Source of the DNA: an uncultured Alphaproteobacteria bacterium
GTDB taxonomy: Bacteria; Pseudomonadota; Alphaproteobacteria; Rs-D84
Assembly (NCBI GenBank): GCA_937901165.1
Contig: CALCGS010000083.1
Span: forward strand, 1-15,544
Direction of reading: 5' to 3'
Length of the DNA: 15,544 nt
The notes under the pieces were generated by a model, which did no database searches, had not been told where the DNA came from, and saw only the letters and a list, made by a program, of their open reading frames with translations. Position numbers and translations under genes: made by a program. Positions 5,874-14,800 of this stretch are shown one piece after another. Numbering within the stretch: position 1 is the first letter of the stretch; each line of letters begins with the position of its first letter.

Positions 5874-6552
5874 AATTAAAATCTATATCGTTAAAAAACG
5901 CTTCACGCATAACTTGCATAACCTCTGTCCCAGATAAACCCGATTCGCGTAAATATAATATTTGTTCATCGTTTGGTCTAAATATAGATGCACTATGTGA
6001 TGCTTTATCTGGTTCGGTTGAAATATGTTGTGCTGGTAAAAAGATAATTTTAGCATTATCGTCAGCCATAGCAGACAAATCGATACTAGATTGGCATAAT
6101 TCAACATTATTTTTTATTATTGCATCTGCGGATAGTTTAGAAACGCTATTTTGATGTGCAAGTAATTTTGTTTTTACAAAAATACCGGTGTTTTTATACA
6201 AATGCTCGGCAAAACAGTTAAAATTCAATATAGATTTATTTTCTATAATTATATTTGTTTTTATTTTTGAATTTTCACCGGAATTTTTAATAAAAAACTT
6301 TAAAAAAGCCGGATTATCAACGTTTATTTTAACAGAAACAAAAACGTTTTGATTATCAGAATTAAGTTCTATATTTAATTTTTTATCATCCTTTATATTA
6401 CCGACATATATAATATGTACAGGTAAGTCGTATGTGATATCTATTGATTTATAATCAATAGTTGAAAGTTCAGGACAATAAACGCCATCGCGGAAAACAA
6501 TAGTTTCTGCGGGGAAAGTTTTTATATTGAAATCTTGCCAGATGTATGACAT
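5872..6552 (-). CDS. Short SufD-like Fe-S assembly scaffold protein (SufB/SufD core only)
   Basis: SufB and SufD form the scaffold complex with the ATPase SufC that builds iron-sulfur clusters. This 226-residue protein matches only the beta-helix core and C-terminal helical end of SufD. VFRDGVYCPELS (~19-30) resembles the start of the core. The stretch ISTEPDKASHSASIFRPNDEQILYLRESGLSGTEVMQVMREAFF (177-220) matches the C-terminal SufB/D signature (classically CSHGAT...DEEQLFYLxSRGI). His186 corresponds to the functionally important SufD histidine. The neighbouring cysteine is replaced by Ala184. Family members usually have 400 or more residues, so the N-terminal helical domain is missing. No sufB, sufC or sufS lies nearby. 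The ATG is divergent from ychF with only 27 bases between them and a weak ribosome binding site. It may be a reduced but working SufD or a decayed gene; the uninterrupted frame argues for function. Confidence 0.75.
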   Translation of the reverse strand: MSYIWQDFNIKTFPAETIVFRDGVYCPELSTIDYKSIDITYDLPVHIIYVGNIKDDKKLNIELNSDNQNVFVSVKINVDNPAFLKFFIKNSGENSKIKTNIIIENKSILNFNCFAEHLYKNTGIFVKTKLLAHQNSVSKLSADAIIKNNVELCQSSIDLSAMADDNAKIIFLPAQHISTEPDKASHSASIFRPNDEQILYLRESGLSGTEVMQVMREAFFNDIDFN

Positions 6553-6579
6553 ATTATTCTTATTATAAAGGATTTTATT

Positions 6580-7659
6580 ATGGGATTCAATTGCGGAATT
6601 GTAGGTTTACCAAATGTTGGAAAATCTACCTTGTTTAATGCTTTAACACAAAGTGCGGCGGCAGACGCTCAAAATTATCCATTTTGTACCATTGAACCAA
6701 ATACTGGGCGTGTTGTTGTGCCAGATGAAACATTGTTAAAATTGGCAAATGTTGATAAATCTGAAAAGATAATCCCAACACAACTTGAAATTGTTGATAT
6801 TGCTGGTTTGGTCAAGGGGGCATCATCTGGTGAAGGACTTGGAAACAAATTTTTATCAAATATATTATCAACAGATGCAATAATTCATGTTGTAAGATGT
6901 TTTGAAAATGACGACATTGTTCATGTAAACGGTGTTATAAATCCATTGGCTGATATTGATACTATTGAAACAGAATTGATGTTGGCAGATATGGAATCTT
7001 TGGAACGTCAAATGAAAAACCTTGAAAAAAAAGCACATGGTTTGGATAAAAATGCGATAAAATTATTATCTGATGCCAAAGAAATTTATTCTGGATTATC
7101 AAATGGAACGCCAGCCAGAAAATCAGGTATTGATTGTACACCATTTAATTTATTAACTGCAAAACCTGTTATATATGTCTGTAATGTGGATGAGGCATCT
7201 GCCGCCACAGGAAATACATATTCAAAATCTGTTCAGGATAAATACGGTTCAGAATCTGATGTTTTAATAATATCATCAAAAATTGAAATGGAAATCGCAC
7301 AAATTGTTGATATAGATGAACGAAAAATGTTTTTAGAAGATTTAGGTTTGTCAGAATCAGGACTTGATAAAATAATAAGAACTGGATATAAAACACTTGG
7401 ACTTCAAACTTTTTATACTGTTGGTCCCAAGGAAGCACATGCTTGGACTATAACTGTTGGTATGACTGCACCTCAGGCGGCTGGAAAAATACACAGTGAT
7501 TTTGAACGTGGATTTATTCGTGCTGAAATAATCGCACCAAATGATTATATCACACTCGGTGGTGAAGTCGCTGTCAAAGAAGCCGGAAAAATGCGAACAG
7601 TTGGTAAAGAATATATTATGCAACCAGGTGATATTTGTCATTTCTTGTTTAATGTTTAA
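6580..7659 (+). CDS. ychF: Ribosome-binding ATPase YchF (Obg-family, OLA1-like)
   Basis: YchF is a universally conserved P-loop NTPase that binds ribosomes and, unusually for the Obg family, prefers ATP; it is linked to stress responses and translation. The 359 residues agree with the usual ~363. Visible motifs are G1 GLPNVGKST (9-17), G3 DIAG (73-76), and the diagnostic altered G4 NVDE (202-205) in place of NKxD. A charged coiled-coil insertion lies at ~127-170, and the C-terminal TGS domain spans ~276-358 (TFYTVGPKEAHAWTI... to DICHFLFNV). The ribosome binding site AAAGGA (6566-6571) supports the start. It is a monocistronic plus-strand gene ending in a shared bidirectional terminator. Confidence 0.97.
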   Translation: MGFNCGIVGLPNVGKSTLFNALTQSAAADAQNYPFCTIEPNTGRVVVPDETLLKLANVDKSEKIIPTQLEIVDIAGLVKGASSGEGLGNKFLSNILSTDAIIHVVRCFENDDIVHVNGVINPLADIDTIETELMLADMESLERQMKNLEKKAHGLDKNAIKLLSDAKEIYSGLSNGTPARKSGIDCTPFNLLTAKPVIYVCNVDEASAATGNTYSKSVQDKYGSESDVLIISSKIEMEIAQIVDIDERKMFLEDLGLSESGLDKIIRTGYKTLGLQTFYTVGPKEAHAWTITVGMTAPQAAGKIHSDFERGFIRAEIIAPNDYITLGGEVAVKEAGKMRTVGKEYIMQPGDICHFLFNV

Positions 7660-7671
7660 TAAAAATAAAAA

Positions 7672-7718
7672 TACCGGCCTTTTTAATAAAAATGTTAAAA
7701 AAAGCCGGTAATTTTTTA
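7672..7718. terminator. Bidirectional terminator between ychF and dnaG
   Basis: TACCGGC (7672-7678) pairs with GCCGGTA (7704-7710), and the inner CTTTTTAA/TTAAAAAAAG can extend the stem. T-runs follow on the plus side (7713-7718), and A-rich sequence on the other side supplies a T-rich tail for the minus strand. It serves ychF and the dnaG end of the long minus-strand operon. Confidence 0.85.
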
Positions 7719-7720
7719 TT

Positions 7721-9340
7721 TTAAATGAACAATAATTTTTCTAATTTTTGGTTTGTTTCTTGTATTTTTTTATCTATATCTGCGATTTCATCGTTATTTA
7801 CATCATTATTTTTTACCATTTTATCAAACAAAGATTTTTTTTGTTCTTCTAAATTTTTCAGATAATTTTTTAATTTTACAGAAATTAAAAATTTTTCAGC
7901 AGATTTATAATCCAAATTCATATTGGAAATTTCTGTATCAAAAGAAATATTCAAAGACATTAAAAATTCAGAATGTTGTTCGGCAAGTTCTGGAAATTTA
8001 TTTACAATATAAACAAGTGTCTTTTTTGTAATATTATCTACATCTGGTAAATCAATGCTATGCGCAGTATTTTCGGTCTTTTTCCATTTATGCCATGAAT
8101 TAAATTTGCGTGAATTATATTCATTTTCTAATTCTTTTTTTAAATCTTTATCTGTAATTTTTTCTAATTCTGATTTTAAAAATTTTTCTGCTTGAACTCT
8201 GCCCCCTGGGGTTGCAACAACAAAAGATTTATTTGCAATATCCCATAAAAAATCAACCAAAGGTGTTGCAGAATCTATAATTTTTTTCATTGCATCAAAA
8301 CCGCCTGTTTTTAATACTTCGTCTGGGTCTTTACCACCCGTTACAAAAGCAAATTTGATATCAGAATTATCATGAACAAATGGCATAACTATATCACACG
8401 CCCGCACAGCGGCCTTTTGTCCGGCATTATCACCATCAAAACAAAACGTTATATTACGATTTGATTTACATAAAATAGAAATATGGTCTTGGGTTAATGC
8501 TGTTCCAAGTGGTGCCACAGTTTCGGGAAAACCATTGTTTTGCATTTGTATAGCATCAATTTGACCTTCGACAATAATACTTCTGTTTGCACGATGAATT
8601 GCATCGCGTGCAAAATTAAAACCAAAAATAGTTTTTCTTTTATGGAATAAAACAGTATCACCGGTATTTATGTATTTTGGTTCACTGCCATCTAAACTGC
8701 GGCCAGAAAAAGCAATAACTTTTCCATTTGCATTAAATATAGGAAACATCAATTTATCGCGGAAAAAATCATACATACCATAATTACCGATTCTGCACAA
8801 TCCTGTGGCAAGTAATTCTGATTGTTTTACTGTTGAAAATTTACCAGAAATAAAATTATTTTTAGGTGCATAACCAATACGATATTTTTTTATCATATCA
8901 TCCGTAAAACCACGTTTGCGCACATATTCCAGTGCATACGCGCCATCAGGCGAAAATAATTTTTCACAAAAAGCACATGTTGCTTTTTCATAAATAGAAA
9001 AATAAGATTCTTCCACTGCAACTTGTTCGCGTGTTTTTGGATTCAATTCTGGAATTTTTAACCCAGCCATATCAGCCAGTTGTTTTATAGCCTCGCGAAA
9101 ATCTATATTTTCTGTTTTCATAGTAAAAGAAATAATATCGCCATGTTCACCGCAACCAAAACAATGATAAAATCCTTTTTCTTCATTTACGGAAAAACTT
9201 GGTGTTTTTTCATTATGAAATGGGCAACATCCCCAATAATTTTGACCTTTTTTTACAAGTGCAATTTTACGACCAATAACATCAATCAGTGATAATCGGT
9301 TTCTAAGTTCGTCTGTAAAAGAATTATCAAATTTTTGCAA
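7721..9340 (-). CDS. dnaG: DNA primase DnaG (TTG start)
   Basis: DnaG makes the RNA primers for DNA replication at the fork together with DnaB. The N-terminal CHC2 zinc-binding domain has Cys39, His42, Cys60 and Cys63 (CCPFHNEKTPSFS...FYHCFGCGEHGD). The RNA-polymerase basic region includes YDFFRDKLMFPI (190-201), and the TOPRIM catalytic domain has VEGQID with Glu258 and the FDGDNAG acidic pair Asp302/Asp304. The C-terminal ~150 residues are Lys/Glu/Asn-rich and diverged, where DnaB-binding is expected. At 539 residues it is somewhat shorter than the usual 580-620. The start must be TTG at 9338-9340: an in-frame stop lies four codons upstream, and the N-terminal length to the zinc finger fits the family. 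No ribosome binding site is seen. The start is 2 bases after the topA stop, so translation is probably coupled. Confidence 0.96.
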   Translation of the reverse strand: MQKFDNSFTDELRNRLSLIDVIGRKIALVKKGQNYWGCCPFHNEKTPSFSVNEEKGFYHCFGCGEHGDIISFTMKTENIDFREAIKQLADMAGLKIPELNPKTREQVAVEESYFSIYEKATCAFCEKLFSPDGAYALEYVRKRGFTDDMIKKYRIGYAPKNNFISGKFSTVKQSELLATGLCRIGNYGMYDFFRDKLMFPIFNANGKVIAFSGRSLDGSEPKYINTGDTVLFHKRKTIFGFNFARDAIHRANRSIIVEGQIDAIQMQNNGFPETVAPLGTALTQDHISILCKSNRNITFCFDGDNAGQKAAVRACDIVMPFVHDNSDIKFAFVTGGKDPDEVLKTGGFDAMKKIIDSATPLVDFLWDIANKSFVVATPGGRVQAEKFLKSELEKITDKDLKKELENEYNSRKFNSWHKWKKTENTAHSIDLPDVDNITKKTLVYIVNKFPELAEQHSEFLMSLNISFDTEISNMNLDYKSAEKFLISVKLKNYLKNLEEQKKSLFDKMVKNNDVNNDEIADIDKKIQETNQKLEKLLFI

Positions 9341-9342
9341 TT

Positions 9343-11574
9343 TTATTTTTTACTATTTTTTTTATTGTTTATAAGTTTTATCGCTGTTTCTAAATCGGGT
9401 TTTTCCTTTACAGAAACATTGACTTTATTTGAAGAAATATATGCACCATATCGTCCAGTTGGATAATATAAAATCATAGCATCTGTTTCTGGATTTTTTC
9501 CGATTTCAATCGGTTCCAACTTTTTGCCAGAATTCATAATTAAATCACGTGCAATTTCCAATGTAATTGTATCAGCAGTATATTTTTTTGCACTGACATT
9601 TTTTTGACCGTCTGTCACATACGGACCGAATTTTCCAACTTTGAAAGTAATACCATTACCCAAATCTTTATCACCAGGTTTTATATCTTGTGGTGCTTCA
9701 CTTGGTAAAACAGCATCCGCAGATAATTTTTTTGTATAATTGCATTTTGGATAATTATTGCACCCAACAAAAGCACCAAATTTAGATAATTTTATACCGA
9801 GTTTTCCACCACATTCCGGGCAAATATCACCTGTTTCTGCGAATAAATGTTTATTCATAAATTGGTTTATATTATCGATAATTTCTGTGGTTGTAATATC
9901 TTTGGCATTATCAATCATTTTTTTAGTTGGTGTCCAGAATTCGTTTAATGCCGGAACTTTTTTTGTTTTACCATTTGAAACATCATCCAAAGTATCTTCT
10001 GTTTTTGCAGTAAAATTGACATCAACCAAATCTGTAAAATATTTATCCAGATATGCGGCAATAACCCATCCGCCAGGTGTTGGATGAAATCTGCGTTGTT
10101 TATCTTGTTCAACATAATTTCTATCGACAATCGTTGACATAATTGTTGCGTATGTTGATGGACGACCAATTCCCAACTCTTCTAATTTTTTAACCAAAGA
10201 GGCTTCGGTAAATCGTGCAGGTGGTTGTGTAAAATGTTGTTCTGGTTTAATTTCTTTGATAACAACTTTATCACCAACATTTAACGGTGGTAATTTAGAT
10301 TCTTTATCTTCTGATTCATCATCTTTGCTTTCATTATACAAATGCATAAAACCATCAAAAGTTCTGGTTGTACCAACACTATGGAATACAGCATCAGCAG
10401 TATCCGGTTTAATATCTGCACTGACACTATCAAATTCTGCGTTTGTCATTTGACACGCTATGGTTCTTTTCCAAATTAAATCATATAACTTTTCTTCATC
10501 ACCCGATAAATTTTTATCAGAATTTAAAAAGTGTGTTGGTCTGATTGCTTCGTGTGCTTCTTGTGCGTTTTTAGATTTAGTCACATAAACATTTGGTGAT
10601 TTTGGTAAATATTTTTCACCATATTTTTTTAATATGTATTCACGAATTTCTGCAACAGCCTCTGCTGATAAATTTGTTGCATCGGTACGCATATATGTAA
10701 TCAAACCTTGTTCATACAACTTTTGTGCCACAGACATAGTTTTTTTCGAAGAAAAATATAACTTACGTGCGGCTTCTTGTTGTAAAGTACTGGTTGTAAA
10801 AGGTGCATACGCATGTCTTGAATTTTTCTTTTTTTCAATATTTATAACAAGGCCATTTATTTCAGGTTTACCGATTTTATCTAAAATATTATCAACATCA
10901 TTTTTTGAACCGATTGTTGTTTTTTCAATTTTTTTACCATCGAATTTTATTAAACTAGAATCAAAATCAACATCTTTATTGCATTTTGCAGAAACAGACC
11001 AATATTCAACAGGCTTAAAATCTTCAATTTCGCGTTCCCTATCAACAACCAACTTTACCGCCACAGATTGCACACGTCCCGCAGATTTACCCAAATTTTT
11101 ACGCCATAATAATGGTGATATACCAAAACCAATTAAATAATCAAGCGCACGACGAACCAGATAAGCATCAACTAAATTTATATCAATTTCACGTGGATTT
11201 TTAATAGCCTCTGCCACAGCATTTTTGGTAATTTCATGAAAAGCAACACGATAAACATTTTTATCTGCTAAAACTTTTTTTGATTTCAAAATATCTAAAA
11301 TATGCCAAGCAATCGCTTCACCCTCGCGGTCAGGGTCGGATGCCAAATAAATATTTTCAGCGTTTTTAACAGCATCAGTAATAATTTTTAATTGTTTTTC
11401 TTTGCCTGGCATAATTTGCCAACGCATTTTGAAATTGTGTTCTGTATCAACACTGCCATTTTCTGGAACCAAATCACGAACATGACCAACAGACGCAATA
11501 ACACGCCACCCCTTGCCAAGGTATTTTTCAATAGTTTTTGCTTTTGATGGTGATTCTACAATTAAAAGATTCAT
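9343..11574 (-). CDS. topA: DNA topoisomerase I (type IA)
   Basis: TopA relaxes negative supercoils by nicking one strand and passing the other. The 743-residue protein starts with the TOPRIM domain LLIVESPSKAKTIEKYLG (Glu7) and the acidic triad ASDPDREGE (Asp80, Asp82, Glu84). The catalytic tyrosine is Tyr294 in GLITYMRTDATNLS. GIGRPSTYATIMSTI (468-482) is the conserved active-site region. One C4 zinc ribbon follows (Cys585, Cys588, Cys605, Cys611), then two C-terminal repeat modules containing GKFGPYV (~647-653) and GRYGAYIS (~707-714). E. coli TopA, with more zinc modules, has 865 residues; the shorter alphaproteobacterial form fits. The ribosome binding site AAGGAAG lies inside the end of rodA, 4 bases separate rodA stop and topA ATG, and dnaG follows immediately. 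Confidence 0.97.
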   Translation of the reverse strand: MNLLIVESPSKAKTIEKYLGKGWRVIASVGHVRDLVPENGSVDTEHNFKMRWQIMPGKEKQLKIITDAVKNAENIYLASDPDREGEAIAWHILDILKSKKVLADKNVYRVAFHEITKNAVAEAIKNPREIDINLVDAYLVRRALDYLIGFGISPLLWRKNLGKSAGRVQSVAVKLVVDREREIEDFKPVEYWSVSAKCNKDVDFDSSLIKFDGKKIEKTTIGSKNDVDNILDKIGKPEINGLVINIEKKKNSRHAYAPFTTSTLQQEAARKLYFSSKKTMSVAQKLYEQGLITYMRTDATNLSAEAVAEIREYILKKYGEKYLPKSPNVYVTKSKNAQEAHEAIRPTHFLNSDKNLSGDEEKLYDLIWKRTIACQMTNAEFDSVSADIKPDTADAVFHSVGTTRTFDGFMHLYNESKDDESEDKESKLPPLNVGDKVVIKEIKPEQHFTQPPARFTEASLVKKLEELGIGRPSTYATIMSTIVDRNYVEQDKQRRFHPTPGGWVIAAYLDKYFTDLVDVNFTAKTEDTLDDVSNGKTKKVPALNEFWTPTKKMIDNAKDITTTEIIDNINQFMNKHLFAETGDICPECGGKLGIKLSKFGAFVGCNNYPKCNYTKKLSADAVLPSEAPQDIKPGDKDLGNGITFKVGKFGPYVTDGQKNVSAKKYTADTITLEIARDLIMNSGKKLEPIEIGKNPETDAMILYYPTGRYGAYISSNKVNVSVKEKPDLETAIKLINNKKNSKK

Positions 11575-11578
11575 AATC

Positions 11579-12724
11579 TTAACTTCCTTTGGCAGATAAT
11601 TGTTGGTCTTTATTTATATGTGCATTTTGGCATAGGCCGAAACCAAACAGTAATGATAACAAACTGCTGCCACCAAAAGACATTAGTGGTAACGGAACAC
11701 CAACTGTTGGCATTAAACCAAGTACCATAGATATATTTATAAAATAATAAATGAAAAAGTTCAACATAAAACCAAAACAAACCAATTGTCCAAATCTATT
11801 TCTGCATGTTTTTGCACACCAAAATAGCACTAAAATAATCCAAAAATACACAATTAACAAAGAAAAAGCACCAATAAAACCAAATTCTTCACCCAGCATT
11901 GTGAATATAAAATCTGTTTGTTTTTCTGGCAAGAAAGATTGTTGTGATTGTGTTCCCGACAAATAACCCTTACCAGTAAAACCACCACTACCAAATGCTA
12001 TTTTTGCCTGATTTATTTGATAACCAGCACCTTTGGCATCATGGTCTGGATTTATAAAAGTAATAATTCTATCGCGTTGATAATCATGCAAACCACCAAA
12101 CCAAACCACAGGTGCGGACAAAACACCCAATATTCCAAGTATAAAAAACCATTTTTTGTTTGCACCAACAACATAAAATACCCCCAACATAATTAAAAAT
12201 AGAGAAATTGCAGTACCTAAATCAGGTTGTAGCACAATCAATCCAAAAGGAATTATTGTCAGCAACAAAGGAACAATATAATTTTTTATCTGGGTCAATT
12301 CAACAGAATTCATCCATGCAAAATATCGTGCCAAAGCCAAAACCAAAGCAATTTTAATAAATTCAGATGGTTGAACATTTATACCAAATAAATTTAACCA
12401 TCTTTGTGCCCCCATTCCTGTATGTCCTATAAAAGTGACCAATATAATAAGTATAAAGGCAACAATATAAATCATATATGCAGATTTTAACCATATTTTT
12501 ATATCTGAAAAAGCAACAATAAAAAACACAATAATACCAATGGCTATTTTACCAAGTTGCGACAATGCAAACGGTGTCCAAGAGCCACCACCCGCAGAAA
12601 ACAAAACAACAATAGATAAAGTTAAAACACCAATAATAGGTAAAAATAATCCCCATGAAAAACTATTTAGTTTTTCAGAAAAATTCATACGACTAGAATT
12701 AGAAACGCGTGTTTGCTTACTCAT
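11579..12724 (-). CDS. mrdB: Rod-shape peptidoglycan glycosyltransferase RodA (SEDS family)
   Basis: RodA polymerises lipid II into glycan strands for cell elongation, in partnership with PBP2. The 381-residue integral membrane protein has about ten hydrophobic segments and SEDS family landmarks: GAQRWL (105-110), QPSEF (118-122), QPDLGTA (166-172), LPEKQTDFIF with Asp271 aligned to the catalytic Asp of E. coli RodA, and GVPLPLMSFGGSS (342-354). The cytoplasmic N-terminus is short. Its ATG overlaps the end of mrdA by 8 bases, matching the common mrdA-mrdB pairing and suggesting coupled, near-equal synthesis. FtsW is the main alternative, but the neighbour is PBP2 rather than division genes. 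Confidence 0.95.
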   Translation of the reverse strand: MSKQTRVSNSSRMNFSEKLNSFSWGLFLPIIGVLTLSIVVLFSAGGGSWTPFALSQLGKIAIGIIVFFIVAFSDIKIWLKSAYMIYIVAFILIILVTFIGHTGMGAQRWLNLFGINVQPSEFIKIALVLALARYFAWMNSVELTQIKNYIVPLLLTIIPFGLIVLQPDLGTAISLFLIMLGVFYVVGANKKWFFILGILGVLSAPVVWFGGLHDYQRDRIITFINPDHDAKGAGYQINQAKIAFGSGGFTGKGYLSGTQSQQSFLPEKQTDFIFTMLGEEFGFIGAFSLLIVYFWIILVLFWCAKTCRNRFGQLVCFGFMLNFFIYYFINISMVLGLMPTVGVPLPLMSFGGSSLLSLLFGFGLCQNAHINKDQQLSAKGS

Positions 12725-14498
12725 TATTATAATCCTTTAATAATTCACGCATAGTCGCAGCAGCGGCGCGTGCGGCACTTCCACTGCCCCCAGAATGTTC
12801 TGTAATCATACAAACGGCATATCTGGGGTTGTCTGTTGGGGCATATCCAACAAATAATCCATGATTACGCATACCCCATTGTAATTGTTCATTTGATAAA
12901 ACACCGGTTAAACGTTCTTTTTTTGAAATACTTCTAACCTGTGAAGTACCGGTTTTTCCGCCCATACGCGCACCATTTACATTAACTGCACTGCCTGATG
13001 CGGTTCCCCCTGGTTTTGTCACACGTTCCAAACCATTTAATACTGCGCGTATATTTTTTTCTTGTAATCCCAAAGAAGTAAAATTTGGTTTTTTTTCTGT
13101 TTTTATTATTCTTGGCACAACATTAGTATTTGATGTTACGCGTGCCAACATCACAGCCAACTGTAAACAAGTTGTTAAAATAAAACCTTGCCCTATTCCG
13201 GAAATAACAGTATCACCATGAACCCATTGAGAACCAATATTTTTTTCTTTCCAAAATCTATCGGGTAAAACACCGATTGCTTCGCGTGGGAAAATATCAT
13301 CCATATATTTTGCCCCCAGCCCCAATTTTAAAGCCATAGAACGTATTGCATCAATACCAATTTTTAATGCCAGTTGATAAAAATAAATATCGCAAGAATG
13401 TGTCAAAGCATCTGATAAATTTACATGTCCATGACCTTTTGATTCCCAACAATGATATCTTCTATCGCCATAATCCCAAAATCCAGGACAAAAAACGCTT
13501 TGTTTTGGATTTATTGCACCCGATTCCAGTCCAGCAAGTGCAACAATAATTTTAAATGTTGAACCTGGTGGATACATACCTTCAAGTGCCTTATTCATAA
13601 ATGGTTTTGTTGTATCTGTTCGAAGATTTGCGATATATTCATCACCATCATCACTTGTAAAATTATTTGGATTAAAACTTGGTGCCGAAGCCATTGCTAA
13701 AACATCACCTGTTTTAATATCAATTGCAACCCCACAACCAGCATTATGTTTTGCCAATGCATCATACATAACCTTTTGTACTGGTTCGCGTATAGTTGTA
13801 TAAATATCATTACCAGTAATAGGTTCAACATATTGTGATTTGTCTTCGCCTGTAATTCTGCCGACCGCATTAGAAATCATAACTGTTTGACCTGGAATCC
13901 CCGCCATAACATCGTTAAACCTTTTTTCAAGTCCAGTTATACCGGTTGTAAAAAAAGGCGCATTTTCAACAGGTTTGTTTGGTGCACCAACATAACCCAA
14001 TATTTGCGCCCCAGCAGGTCCCATTTCATATGAACGTGCAAAACCACTGGTTACGTATAACCCAGGTAAATTTTTAGCCTGTAAATTTGCAAATTTATCC
14101 CAATTAGTACTTTCTGCAATCAAAACAGGTTGAAATTTTTGTTGTTTGTTTATTTGCCGATGAATTCTATCAATAGATTTTTGTCTTAAATTCAAATCAT
14201 CTGATGCGATTTTAACCAACGCGTAAACATTATCAGTTTCTTCTGGAATAATGTAAATTCTGTAAATAGGTGTATCTTGTGATAAAGGCGTACCATTTAC
14301 AGATAAAATTTTTCCGCGTTTTGCAATATTTATTTGTATTCTAAAAGAATTATTTTCACTTTGTTTTTTATAATCTTTGAAATTAAACAATTGCATTTGC
14401 ACCATTCTTAAAACCAAAAACGATGTCAAAATAGTACCTGTTGTTAAAAACAAAGCACTTCGACGGTCAAAAGTTTTTCCAACTTCTACATCAATCAT
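12717..14498 (-). CDS. mrdA: Penicillin-binding protein 2 (elongation transpeptidase)
   Basis: PBP2 crosslinks new peptidoglycan along the side wall as part of the elongasome with RodA. The 593-residue protein has an N-terminal membrane anchor (~15-36), a dimerisation/pedestal region (~50-230) and a transpeptidase domain. The catalytic motifs are intact: STFK with nucleophile Ser313 and Lys316, SCD at 368-370 and KTG at 515-517 (GGKTGTSQV). Length is slightly below the 633 of E. coli. The ATG overlaps the stop of the preceding small membrane protein (ATGA) and has ribosome binding site AAAGGT about 7 bases upstream. It should be the beta-lactam (mecillinam-type) target in this organism. Confidence 0.96.
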   Translation of the reverse strand: MIDVEVGKTFDRRSALFLTTGTILTSFLVLRMVQMQLFNFKDYKKQSENNSFRIQINIAKRGKILSVNGTPLSQDTPIYRIYIIPEETDNVYALVKIASDDLNLRQKSIDRIHRQINKQQKFQPVLIAESTNWDKFANLQAKNLPGLYVTSGFARSYEMGPAGAQILGYVGAPNKPVENAPFFTTGITGLEKRFNDVMAGIPGQTVMISNAVGRITGEDKSQYVEPITGNDIYTTIREPVQKVMYDALAKHNAGCGVAIDIKTGDVLAMASAPSFNPNNFTSDDGDEYIANLRTDTTKPFMNKALEGMYPPGSTFKIIVALAGLESGAINPKQSVFCPGFWDYGDRRYHCWESKGHGHVNLSDALTHSCDIYFYQLALKIGIDAIRSMALKLGLGAKYMDDIFPREAIGVLPDRFWKEKNIGSQWVHGDTVISGIGQGFILTTCLQLAVMLARVTSNTNVVPRIIKTEKKPNFTSLGLQEKNIRAVLNGLERVTKPGGTASGSAVNVNGARMGGKTGTSQVRSISKKERLTGVLSNEQLQWGMRNHGLFVGYAPTDNPRYAVCMITEHSGGSGSAARAAAATMRELLKDYNNE

Positions 14499-14767
14499 TT
14501 TGACAACCTTTTAATAAAATCTGTTATTGGTATATATAATAATGCACATAATACAAAAATCCAGATAACGCGAATTAAAACAATCCAATTTATATGAAAA
14601 ATTGTTATTAAAAATAAAGAAAACCCAAAAACAACCATAAAAGCATTAATTGCATTTTTATCGAGTCTTGATAAATCTGTAAAAGTTTGGAATTCATTTA
14701 TAGCGTACAAAACACAGTAAACACATGTCCAAAAAAGTTTTGTATCAAAATTACGGCTTATAGCCAT
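14495..14767 (-). CDS. Small membrane protein in the mreD position
   Basis: A 90-residue protein with three hydrophobic segments (~11-25, ~42-57, ~61-83) and a short basic tail (DFIKRLSK). It precedes mrdA with a 4-base ATGA overlap, where many proteobacteria carry mreD, an integral membrane protein of the elongasome. MreD usually has about 160-170 residues and I cannot recognise its signature here, so it is either a strongly reduced MreD or an unrelated membrane protein with a role near PBP2/RodA. The ribosome binding site is poor (GAGAG, 14775-14779 on the minus strand) and sits within a hairpin. Upstream, the same reading frame continues past one TGA into a 28-codon open stretch. The expected upstream mreC is absent. 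The start codon is therefore uncertain. Confidence 0.65.
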   Translation of the reverse strand: MAISRNFDTKLFWTCVYCVLYAINEFQTFTDLSRLDKNAINAFMVVFGFSLFLITIFHINWIVLIRVIWIFVLCALLYIPITDFIKRLSK

Positions 14768-14774
14768 AGATAAA

Positions 14775-14800
14775 CTCTCGAAATCTCACGATTTCGGGGG
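14775..14800. promoter_or_regulatory. Strong hairpin just upstream of the small membrane protein gene
   Basis: CGAAATC (14779-14785) and GATTTCG (14790-14796) form a perfect 7-bp stem with a 4-base loop. CTCT before and GGGG after extend it to 11 bp with two G-T pairs. On the minus strand the loop contains TGA and the lower stem covers the possible ribosome binding site (GAGAG), so folding could hide it. On the plus strand the stem is followed by a pyrimidine-rich run (TTTCTCTTTTTTTCT), which resembles a terminator, although no plus-strand gene ends here. Confidence 0.5.

Noticed and set aside
10634..11140. 168-codon plus-strand frame
   Set aside because: It is antisense to topA, whose motifs and frame are certain; no ribosome binding site or family resemblance.
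14495..14788. Recoding of UGA as tryptophan, as in some reduced alphaproteobacterial symbionts
   Set aside because: TGA serves as the natural stop of virB3 and of the 90-residue gene in ATGA overlaps, and tryptophans in the well-identified genes checked use TGG.
14779..14796. Selenocysteine insertion (SECIS-like hairpin) at the in-frame TGA
   Set aside because: Bacterial SECIS hairpins lie just downstream of the UGA; here the UGA is in the apical loop, and no selenoprotein family is recognised.
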